Positions 9,291 to 16,251 of a DNA stretch of 64,000 nucleotides are shown piece by piece. Under the pieces are notes generated by a model. The model was not told the DNA's origin, did not search any database, and saw only the letters and a program-made list of their open reading frames with translations. Within the stretch, counting starts at the first letter, position 1, and every line of letters starts with the position of its first letter. The DNA lies in assembly GCF_021390545.1 (NCBI RefSeq), contig NZ_JAJUWR010000004.1, positions 62,001 through 126,000 of the forward strand, read 5' to 3'. The stretch is from Algoriphagus sp. AGSA1 (GTDB lineage: Bacteria > Bacteroidota > Bacteroidia > Cytophagales > Cyclobacteriaceae). The translations under genes were made by a program, and so were the position numbers.

Positions 9291-9448
9291 TGTGGAGACG
9301 GAAGAGATGTTGGATGTCCGATGCCCGGTGTTTGGTGTTGGAGGTTGGAAGTGGGTGGTTGGGTGAACGATGATGGATGCCCGGTGTCAGATGTTGGAGG
9401 TTGGATGAAAAAAGACCATAGACGAAAGACGGATTGCTTTTTTCTACC

Positions 9449-9598
9449 ACAAGCCTGCCGTAGGTAGGCCTGGTCGGTAGCCCAGGGTAAGGAGGTACGA
9501 CGCAACCCTGGGCAAAACGAAATAATATCCTAACAGCGCTGGCCCACGGACATCATTCGAAGACCGGCGCTTTGTGCCAGCAAGACGGAGGCGGGAAG
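9449..9598. repeat. 150-bp dispersed hairpin module, copy 2
   Basis: Second copy, inside unit 2 of the 308-bp tandem array and almost identical to copy 1. The CCCAGGGT and ACCCTGGG arms are intact. Confidence 0.85.
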
Positions 9599-9695
9599 TG
9601 TGGAGACGGAAGAGATGTTGGATGTCCGATGCCCGGTGTTTGGTGTTGGAGGTTGGAAGTGGGTGGTTGGGTGAACGATGATGGATGCCCGGTGT

Positions 9696-9955
9696 TGGGT
9701 GTTCGGTGGAGGTGGTAGTCGCAGTAGGCAGGGTGTCAGGTGAGAATTTAGATTGATTGATCTTCAAAAAACCCTGTGGAAACGGAGCAATGCCGTAGGC
9801 CTGTCTGACCGGTAGGCCCGCCTTCCGGAGGGCAGGCAGGCATGGCAGATGTTGTAGTCACGCCCCAGCCAGGCGGGAGGCGGAAGCTGAAAGCCTAGGG
9901 TACAGCAGAAACTCCAGGCTCTTGGTTCTAGCTACTTGCAGCTGATGACTGCGAC
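9696..9955. repeat. Remainder of repeat island after the 308-bp array
   Basis: Contains TTTAGATTGATTGATCTTC followed by GAAACGGAGCAATGCCGTAG near 9750-9800. The same string occurs at about 23376-23423. A TCTTGGTTCTAG word near 9921 belongs to a low-complexity family also seen at 13790-13885, 23580-23680 and 55035-55075. No gene was seen between 8835 and 9955. Confidence 0.6.
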
Positions 9956-12295
9956 TTAAAAATTATACCGTGCAGTCAGCAGCATTATCCTAGTCTCCCT
10001 TTTGGCCCTGAATTCCTGTGAGAAGGTGTTGGTGAGTGTCTCGCCGGCAAACCTATCTGTATTGAACACATCCCTAACGCTTAGCAGCAGACTTGCCTTG
10101 TCCTTAAAGAAGGACTTCTGGATGCTGGCATCCATAGAATAACGGGCAAGATCCCTACCCTGGGCCTCGATTTCAGGAGAATCGTAATTTCCTACCAACT
10201 GTAAGTTTATCCCGAGGGGCAGTTTGAAATCCTGGGTGAGTTTTGCGTTCCATGAAAACCCCGCATTCGTAAACTCCTCACCTATATTAGAACCATCGAC
10301 CGCAATCCTAAACAGTGAAATCCCTCCATTTAAGGAATACCAGTCGCTGACTTCAGAAACTCCTATAAATTCCAGCCCATAAGATTGGGATGAAAGTAAA
10401 TTGGATGGTTGGGAATAAGAAATCCCATCCTCAACGATGGTAATAAAGTCCAGCTGTCCATTTACTTTTCTATAAAACAAGTTGGTCGTAAAACTGGATT
10501 TATCAAAATTAGCCAGGTGCCCCAGTTCAAAGGAATTGATCATCTCTGGCTCCAATTCCGGGTTTCCCCTCCGGATATTCAAGGAATCCGTAATATCCGG
10601 GAAAGGGTTCAATCTCCAGGCAGTGGGCCTGTCTATCCTTCTGGAATAAGTGACTTTCAGGGAATGATTGTCGTTGAGGTTATACATGCCCTGCACGCTT
10701 GGAAAAAGGTTGAAATACCGCTGTTGATTTTCCTCGTCCGTATTTCTGAGGTAAGTATCTACTTTTGTATATTCACCCCGTAGCCCTAAGGCATATTCAA
10801 ATTTTTCCTTTGCTGAGCTAAAAATCGCATATCCCGCATGGATCTCATCCTGGTATAAAAACTGGTTGCTGATAGCAGGATCCTCCACAAATGAGCCTGA
10901 AGCCTCTTCATACCTCAGGTATTGGTAATCATTATCAAACTTCCTGATGTTGGACTTTAATCCTGCCTCAAACTGCCCCGTTTCCCAAGGTTTGATGTAG
11001 TCTGCCTGAAGTACCGTGATATTTCTTACCTCATCCGTAAAAGCCCTTTCCTGCCCGGTCCGATTTTCCGGAAGGGGATCCAGTGTATTGGTAAATATAT
11101 CTATATTCTGTGTTTTAAACTGGTTTCTATAGGAGTGGCTTGCAGTGACACGGAGCAGGTTGCCATCCTCATCAAAATTATGCTCAAAGATCAGGGCATT
11201 GTCCAACCCTTCGTCGATTTCATCTTCATTGTTACGGCGCACATAGTCAAATGCTTCATTTCCACCCTCTGTATCGAGACTGCTAAGCTCAGAGTAAAGG
11301 GTGTTGGTCTGGAAATCATGTCCGTACTGATACACTCCCTCATAACTTAACACACTATTTCCAAAGTAATAATCCGCACCCGCATTGAGGTTATGGCCCT
11401 TATTACGGTCAGACCCATAGGTAGTCTGCTCAAGCCTTTCCTGATCTTCGAAAATCTCCCGAATGGAGCTCCGTTTGCTCACCCCTTTCCAGTTTCGGAA
11501 ATTATAGCCCCCATACACATTAAAAGTAGGCGTGCGGTGATTGATCCTACCACCTATATTGGATCTACCCCTGGTACCATAGGTGCCTTCCAACCCACCA
11601 TGGGTACCCAGATCCTGGCCTTTTTTCAATATAATATCTATCACTCCGCCTTCCGCCGCTGCATCGTAGCGTGCATTTGGGTTATTTATCACCCTGATTT
11701 CCTCCACCGCACTTGCGGGCAACTGATCCAGATTTTGTGTCAGAGAGGAATTTCTTCCATTGATAAGAATATTAGTGCCACTACTACCTCTAAGTGAAAT
11801 GGTGCCATCTTCGGATACCGAAATAGAGGGGGTGTTTCTGAGTACATCCAACAAGGTGCCTCCGGCATTTGCCAGGTTGTTTTCCGGGGTAATGGTAATC
11901 CCCTCCAAGCTTGCCCGAACCGGCATTTTGCTGGTTTGGACCACTACTTCTTCCAAATTTTCAGCTTCTTCTACCATCTCCATTTCCCCTAAGGAAAGCT
12001 TTCCGTTCACCTGCACATCCTCCACTACCAAATCTTTGTAACCTATAAAAAACGCTTTGAGGACATAGGTCCCCTTCGCCGCTTCAACCGAAAATCTGCC
12101 CTGCTCATCTGTGTCGGAAAAGGAAACAGGCTCTGAAGAGGCGGAAGACTCAAACAGGGCTACCTGAACGTAGGGCAGCGGTTCTTTTCCTTCCCCGTCT
12201 TTCAGTGTCCCACTCACCTGATAGACCTGTGCCCAGCCTATAAGCGGCGTAGTCAATACAATAAAAAACAGGAAAATTTTAGGCAATAGGTCCAT
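9956..12295 (-). CDS. TonB-dependent outer-membrane beta-barrel protein (OMP_b-brl_3 type)
   Basis: A 779-residue outer-membrane protein. A signal peptide (residues 1-23, ending GWAQ) is followed by a carboxypeptidase-regulatory-like beta-sandwich (about 25-110) and a TonB plug domain (about 125-225; LLDVLRNTPSISVSEDG, LINGR, RYDAAAEGGVIDIILKKG). A 22-strand-type barrel ends in LLTARYNF, the terminal aromatic needed for outer-membrane insertion. The family imports large substrates or acts as surface protein; the substrate is unknown. It lies 60 bp downstream of a sensor kinase and its OmpR-type regulator on the same strand. That suggests the pair controls this porin/receptor, for instance in an envelope, metal or peptide stress response. 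Confidence 0.9.
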   Translation of the reverse strand: MDLLPKIFLFFIVLTTPLIGWAQVYQVSGTLKDGEGKEPLPYVQVALFESSASSEPVSFSDTDEQGRFSVEAAKGTYVLKAFFIGYKDLVVEDVQVNGKLSLGEMEMVEEAENLEEVVVQTSKMPVRASLEGITITPENNLANAGGTLLDVLRNTPSISVSEDGTISLRGSSGTNILINGRNSSLTQNLDQLPASAVEEIRVINNPNARYDAAAEGGVIDIILKKGQDLGTHGGLEGTYGTRGRSNIGGRINHRTPTFNVYGGYNFRNWKGVSKRSSIREIFEDQERLEQTTYGSDRNKGHNLNAGADYYFGNSVLSYEGVYQYGHDFQTNTLYSELSSLDTEGGNEAFDYVRRNNEDEIDEGLDNALIFEHNFDEDGNLLRVTASHSYRNQFKTQNIDIFTNTLDPLPENRTGQERAFTDEVRNITVLQADYIKPWETGQFEAGLKSNIRKFDNDYQYLRYEEASGSFVEDPAISNQFLYQDEIHAGYAIFSSAKEKFEYALGLRGEYTKVDTYLRNTDEENQQRYFNLFPSVQGMYNLNDNHSLKVTYSRRIDRPTAWRLNPFPDITDSLNIRRGNPELEPEMINSFELGHLANFDKSSFTTNLFYRKVNGQLDFITIVEDGISYSQPSNLLSSQSYGLEFIGVSEVSDWYSLNGGISLFRIAVDGSNIGEEFTNAGFSWNAKLTQDFKLPLGINLQLVGNYDSPEIEAQGRDLARYSMDASIQKSFFKDKASLLLSVRDVFNTDRFAGETLTNTFSQEFRAKRETRIMLLTARYNF

Positions 12296-12355
12296 GGGAT
12301 AAGCTAGTTGGTTTTGATGTAAGATTAAGGAAACATTCTATACCAAATTTGAAGT

Positions 12356-13609
12356 TTATTGAAAGTGGATCTGGACGATATGGAAAGGTTTCTGGAAAGC
12401 ATAGTGCAATACGAACCCGTAATTTTTGCAGATCTGATGAACGATGGCCAGTCCAAGGCCCACGGAACCCTGCTTATCCCCTTCTTTTTTGAACCTTTGC
12501 AACATTTCCATAGGGTCAAAGGCAGGTGTCTTACCTGTATTTTTGATTAGGAGCATGGCATTATCCAGCGTGATTTCAATCTCCCCTCCTTCCTGATTAT
12601 GTTTGATTGAATTACTCATCAGATTGTGGATGAGAATCTCAGCCACGTAAGGATGAATAGGCAGCATCACCCCCTGCTGTATGTCCTGCCTAAGCTGGAG
12701 ATCATGTATCTGGATCACCTCCTCCAGACGGGTAATGCTATTATGCAACTCCTTGCTGAAATCCATTGGGGCAGGAGTCTGAAACTCATCATTTTCCAGT
12801 TTGGCCAATATGGCGAGGGATTTTACTATCCTTCTGATCCGTTCATTGTTATCAAAAGCGGACTGGATCAACGCGGCCTGTTGTTCAGTGATGGATTCAT
12901 TCATCAGGAGTTCGAGATTGCCTCTTACCACGGCAGAAGGTGTCTGGATCTCGTGGGAGAGGTTTTCGGAAAACTCCTTGATCTTACGGTAATCGTTGAG
13001 CAATTTGGCCGACATTTTTTCCAGAAAACTATTCAATAAATCAAATTCATAGACTCCGCTAGCTGTAAAACTCAGCAGTTTGTTTTTTTGAAGGGAGAAT
13101 TGCTGTAGGAGTTGCAGACTTTTGTGAAAGGGATTGAATATTTTTTTGGATACTACCCTGAGGAAATAGCCTATAAACAGCAACTGGGCAAAAAACACCG
13201 TCAACATGGTAATCACAATAGTCTCTGTGATATCATCTGCTTCGACCACAAGATTATAGTAAGAAATCCGGTAATGACTTCCGTTGATCTTGAAAGACCT
13301 ACTGGCCTTCAACTGGGTCTCATTTCTGTTCATAGGATCATGATAAGCCAGCGTATCCCTTAACCATAGTTCCTCTTCGGGCCAGTCCATAGGAATCTTA
13401 TCAATCTCTAATCTATCATAAACCAGTTTTTCGGGCGGAGCACCCTGCGCTATCCTTTCGGCGTAGGATCCTATCTGCCGATCCAGTTCCATCCCCAATT
13501 CAAAATCTATTTCAGAACCGAGTTTTTCATAGATCACAACAGTGCCTATCAGCAGAGCGGCTACAGTGATTCCCAAAAACCAGAGACTTATGATGTTGAT
13601 TAGTTTCAT
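12356..13609 (-). CDS. Two-component sensor histidine kinase, membrane-bound
   Basis: A 417-residue kinase with two membrane helices (about 7-27 and 130-150) bracketing a roughly 100-residue periplasmic sensor region. The HisKA phospho-acceptor is H219 in NLSHEIQTPSAVVRGN. In the ATPase domain the N-box is NLMSNSIKHN (N333) and the G2 box GSVGLGLAIV is at 381-390. The G1 box is poorly kept (IKNTGKTP), as in several compact Bacteroidota kinases. It is probably the partner of the OmpR-family regulator at 13927-14610. They are separated by 317 bp carrying repeat element D and a G-quadruplex motif, so they may not share a simple operon. The start ATG lies 4 nt after the stop of the element-D micro-ORF. 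Confidence 0.92.
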   Translation of the reverse strand: MKLINIISLWFLGITVAALLIGTVVIYEKLGSEIDFELGMELDRQIGSYAERIAQGAPPEKLVYDRLEIDKIPMDWPEEELWLRDTLAYHDPMNRNETQLKASRSFKINGSHYRISYYNLVVEADDITETIVITMLTVFFAQLLFIGYFLRVVSKKIFNPFHKSLQLLQQFSLQKNKLLSFTASGVYEFDLLNSFLEKMSAKLLNDYRKIKEFSENLSHEIQTPSAVVRGNLELLMNESITEQQAALIQSAFDNNERIRRIVKSLAILAKLENDEFQTPAPMDFSKELHNSITRLEEVIQIHDLQLRQDIQQGVMLPIHPYVAEILIHNLMSNSIKHNQEGGEIEITLDNAMLLIKNTGKTPAFDPMEMLQRFKKEGDKQGSVGLGLAIVHQICKNYGFVLHYAFQKPFHIVQIHFQ

Positions 13610-13613
13610 ATGA

Positions 13614-13701
13614 TTATTTTTGATTTTTATAGGTCACATGGAATCTCGCGTAGGTGATAATCATATCAGTGTGTGTCGCCTTCGACATGCTCGATTTCAT
13701 A
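13614..13701 (-). repeat. Dispersed leader element D, copy 2: 28-codon micro-ORF ahead of the sensor kinase
   Basis: On the minus strand this 88-bp segment reads ATG at 13700 to TAA at 13614, encoding a peptide that begins MKSSMSKATH and ends ARFHVTYKNQK. The sensor-kinase ATG follows after 4 nt (TAA TCAT ATG). It aligns without indels to 37989-38076, with seven mismatches by my count, and with one 3-nt gap to 1295-1393. The reading frame and the junction with a downstream ATGAAA are kept in all three copies. Confidence 0.7.
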
Positions 13702-13729
13702 TTTTGTCGGGTGTCAGGTGTCCGGTGTC

Positions 13730-13753
13730 GGGTGATGGGTGATGGGTGATGGG
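13730..13753 (+). other. Canonical G-quadruplex motif in the regulator-kinase spacer
   Basis: Four GGG runs at 13730-13732, 13737-13739, 13744-13746 and 13751-13753 are separated by three identical TGAT loops. This fits the G3N1-7 quadruplex rule with strand-slippage-prone repeats. It lies on the template strand for transcription from the regulator to the kinase. Confidence 0.65.
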
Positions 13754-13789
13754 TGTCCCATGTATGTTGTATGATGTATTTTCCGATCT

Positions 13790-13885
13790 AGATTCTTGAT
13801 TTTAGGCTCCCACCCTCCGGTAGGCAAGCTTGAGTCTTGGTTCTTGCGTCTAGGCTCTTGGTTCTAGACCCTTGGTTCTACTTAT
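13790..13885. repeat. Low-complexity TCTTGGTTCT/TCTAG word cluster
   Basis: Imperfect repeats of CTTGGTTCTTG, GTCTAGG and TTCTAGACC. Similar clusters stand at about 9918-9935, 23580-23680 and 55035-55075. No coding potential was seen. Confidence 0.6.
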
Positions 13886-13926
13886 TTTCGCTACAGCCAT
13901 GCCTGTCCGCATGTAACCGATTTAAA

Positions 13927-14610
13927 TTATGTTGCGGCAGTATCAAATTTGTATCCCAGACCATATACAGTTTTGATATAGTCCTTGCCGCCAGCCGCTG
14001 ATACTTTTTTCCGCAGGTTTTTTACGTGCTGGTAAACAAAATCAAAATTTGAAAGGTCATCAGTGTAATCTCCCCACAAGTGATGTGCGATAGCGTTCTT
14101 CCCGAGCACCCTATCCCTATTTGTCAGAAAAAAAAGCAGCAGATCATATTCCTTCTTGGTAAGATCCAGTAAATCACCGTGAATAAAGACCTGCATCTGG
14201 GAATTGAGAATAGTGATTTCATTAAAAGCCAACTCATCAAATCCCTGCATCTTGGTTCTTCTATAGATGGCTTTTAACCTTGCCAAGAGTTCCGACAGAT
14301 GAAATGGTTTTGCCAAGTAATCATCTGCCCCTTTATCCAATCCGTACAACTTATCATCCAAGGAATCTTTGGCGGAAATTATTAAAACGTTTGTGTCATA
14401 TTTATTTGATTTGATCAACTCTAAGAGTGTCAGGCCATTTCCGTCCGGTAGCATCAGATCCAGTACAATGCAGTCATAACCATAACTGAGAAGTTTATCC
14501 TGAGCGTCAAACAAATTGACAGCACTTTCACAGCGAACGCCCTGGTCTTGCAGGTATTTGCTGATGTTGTGGGTAAGTTCCGCATTATCTTCTACTAAAA
14601 GAACCTTCAT
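13927..14610 (-). CDS. OmpR/PhoB-family response regulator
   Basis: A 227-residue regulator with an N-terminal receiver and a C-terminal winged-helix DNA-binding domain. Receiver residues are complete: E7/D8, phospho-acceptor D51 in VLDLMLPDGNG, S79 and K101 in YLAKPFHLSELLAR. The Trans_Reg_C domain (about 130-225) shows LTKKEYDLLLFFLTNRDRVLGK and the wing VYGLGYKF. The first gene of the regulator-kinase-outer membrane protein row, it most likely activates that row. It resembles CusR/QseB-like regulators, but the inducing signal is not evident. Confidence 0.94.
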   Translation of the reverse strand: MKVLLVEDNAELTHNISKYLQDQGVRCESAVNLFDAQDKLLSYGYDCIVLDLMLPDGNGLTLLELIKSNKYDTNVLIISAKDSLDDKLYGLDKGADDYLAKPFHLSELLARLKAIYRRTKMQGFDELAFNEITILNSQMQVFIHGDLLDLTKKEYDLLLFFLTNRDRVLGKNAIAHHLWGDYTDDLSNFDFVYQHVKNLRKKVSAAGGKDYIKTVYGLGYKFDTAAT

Positions 14611-14910
14611 TGGTCTGCACTTTTTATATGCTTATAATTTTGCTATGCATGTATCTCTTGCAAAAGCTACTACTTTCTATTGAAGCAAATCTGAAGTTGC
14701 GAAAAAAATATTCTTGAAGATGAAGGAGACGGGAGACGGGGAGACAGAAGACCGGTGACCGATGTCCGGTGTAGGATTGGGGAAAGTTTAGTAACAGGTA
14801 ATTTCCATGCCTACGGCAGACAGGCAGACGAAGCTTGCGGAGGGTCCTGCCTTCGGCCAGGGAAATCTCAGGGGCAATTGGAAGATCTGGAGAATGAAGG
14901 AGACGGGAGG
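14611..14910. other. Spacer between regulator and 487-bp array, no gene seen
   Basis: The first 90 bp form the regulator's upstream region. The remainder contains GACCGGTGACCGATGTCCGG words and GCCTACGGCAGACAGGCAG hairpin fragments like those of the other islands. No ORF here has protein-like character. Confidence 0.5.
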
Positions 14911-15170
14911 CCCCTTGCCCCCTTTGACAAGGGCTCTGTTTCAAAAGGAACCAATAGTTAAAGGGGGAGTTTGGAAGGTGCTGGATAGGGCGCTGGGGTA
15001 GAAATCAACCGTTTGTGTGAGAAGAACAGGGGCGAATTGGATTCAATTATGCGGCTTCTGGAGAAGCAGTATAGCGGAGACTGCGGGAGGATGCCAAAGG
15101 CATTCATGGTATAAACCCCGAATACAGCGAAGCGAAATTCGGGGAAATTGAAACCAGGATGCTTTCATAA

Positions 15171-15240
15171 GAGTGCCAACGGCACGATCAGTAATAAACG
15201 GATTCCGGATCACATCATACCGATCGTGCCGTTGGCACTC
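15171..15240. repeat. Perfect 19-bp inverted repeat, unit 1
   Basis: Left arm GAGTGCCAACGGCACGATC (15171-15189) and its exact reverse complement at 15222-15240 enclose a 32-nt loop. Each arm is itself partly palindromic (TGCCAACGGCA). The same structure is at 15658-15727. Confidence 0.9.
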
Positions 15241-15657
15241 AGGTCAACACTAGCCTTACTAAAACCAGAATTGCATTCTGGGCATTTACAGGCCTTGCCT
15301 TTGGCAAGAAGCAAAACTTCAGGGCATTCTGAAGGCTACATTGTCCCCTAACATAAGTCAGCAAGACTTACGACAACCAGGGCCGGATTATAAATCCCCC
15401 TTGCCCCCTTTGACAAGGACTCTGTTTCAAAAGGAACCAAAAGTTAAAGGGGGAGTTTGGAAGGTGCTGGATAGGGCGCTGGGATAGAAATCAACCGTTT
15501 GTGTGAGAAGAACGGGGGCGAATTGGATTCAATTTTGCGGCTTCTGGAGAAGCAGCATAGCGGAGACTGCGGGAGGATGCCAAAGGCATTCATGGTATAA
15601 ACCCCGAATACAGCGAAGCGAAATTCGGGGAAATTGAAACCAGGATGCTTTTAATAA

Positions 15658-15727
15658 GAGTGCCAACGGCACGATCAGTAATAAACGGATTCCGGATCAC
15701 ATCATACCGATCGTGCCGTTGGCACTC
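15658..15727. repeat. Perfect 19-bp inverted repeat, unit 2
   Basis: Arms at 15658-15676 and 15709-15727, identical to unit 1. Isolated single arms survive at 31936-31954 (one change) and at 38281-38299. Confidence 0.9.
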
Positions 15728-16135
15728 AGGTCAACACTAGCCTTACTAAAACCAGAATTGCATTCTGGGCATTTACAGGCCTTGCCTTTGGCAAGAAGCA
15801 AAACTTCAGGGCATTCTGAAGGCTACATTGTCCCCTAACATAAGTCAGCAAGACTTACGACAACCAGGGCCGGATTATAAATCCCCCTTGCCCCCTTTGA
15901 CAAGGACTCTGTTTCAAAAGGAACTAGAAGTTAAAGGGGGAGTTTGGAAGGTGCTGGATAGGGCGCTGGGATAGAAATCAACCGTTTGTGTGAGAAGAAC
16001 GGGGGCGAATTGGATTCAATTTTGCGGCTCCTGGAGAAGCAGCATAGCGGAGACTGGCTTTCAGTGATTGTAAGATTATTTAAAGGATTGTCCCGAGGGA
16101 AATTCGGAGCATTTACATACCTTGCTTTTAAAGGG

Positions 16136-16190
16136 GCAGTCTGAAGACTGCATTATGATAGGCACGAGTCATGAGACTCGCGCCAACTAA
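16136..16190. repeat. 55-bp double-hairpin module, copy 1
   Basis: GCAGTCTgaAGACTGC followed by GGCaCGAGTCatgaGACTCGcGCC, then AACTAA. A near-identical copy lies at 23497-23550. It sits just downstream of the wzc terminator on the opposite side of the gene. Confidence 0.8.
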
Positions 16191-16198
16191 GATAGAAC

Positions 16199-16230
16199 AA
16201 AAAAAATCACAGGCTTGCACCCGTGATTTA
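16199..16230 (-). terminator. Intrinsic terminator after the Wzc gene
   Basis: On the minus strand AAATCAC (16229-16223) pairs with GTGATTT (16210-16204) across a GC-containing 12-nt loop, followed by an eight-T run. It lies about 22 nt after the wzc stop codon and would end the wza-wzc transcript. Confidence 0.8.
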
Positions 16231-16251
16231 GAACTATTGATACTATAAGAA

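Larger units (their letters stand above)
9013..9695. repeat. 308-bp tandem repeat, two full copies plus partial third
   Basis: Three anchors (TGTTTGGTGTTGG at 9021, 9329 and 9637) are spaced exactly 308 bp apart. Copy 1 is about 9013-9320, copy 2 is 9321-9628, and copy 3 stops near 9695. The copies differ by only a few substitutions, so the duplication is recent. Each unit joins a G/T-rich stretch of CCGGTGT/GATGTTGG words to the 150-bp hairpin module described separately. Open frames of 80-107 codons in this region follow the repeat period and look like artefacts, not genes. Confidence 0.9.
14911..16056. repeat. 486/487-bp tandem repeat, two full copies plus partial third
   Basis: Unit 1 is 14911-15396, unit 2 is 15397-15883, and a truncated unit 3 ends near 16056. 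The start string CCCCTTGCCCCCTTTGACAA recurs 486 and then 487 bp apart; the 1-bp difference lies in a T-run near 15651. Each full unit is a chain of small hairpins. These include a CCCC-rich/GGGGG arm pair, GCTTCtggaGAAGC, GCCaaaGGC, CCCCGAAT...ATTCGGGG, a perfect 19-bp inverted repeat, CCAGAATtgcATTCTGG, CTTCA...TGAAG and AAGTCagcaaGACTT. Nothing looks coding. Confidence 0.9.

Noticed and set aside
9013..9695. Possible CRISPR array
   Set aside because: Repeat unit is 308 bp without short repeats separated by unique spacers, and no cas gene is present.
8819..9767. Several minus-strand ORFs of 79-107 codons and a plus-strand ORF across the 308-bp array
   Set aside because: They follow the repeat period, are mutually overlapping, have low-complexity His/Pro/Ser-rich translations and no promoter or start context.
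14755..15351. Plus-strand ORFs of 64-68 codons in the 487-bp array
   Set aside because: Composed of hairpin repeats; the translation has no protein character.
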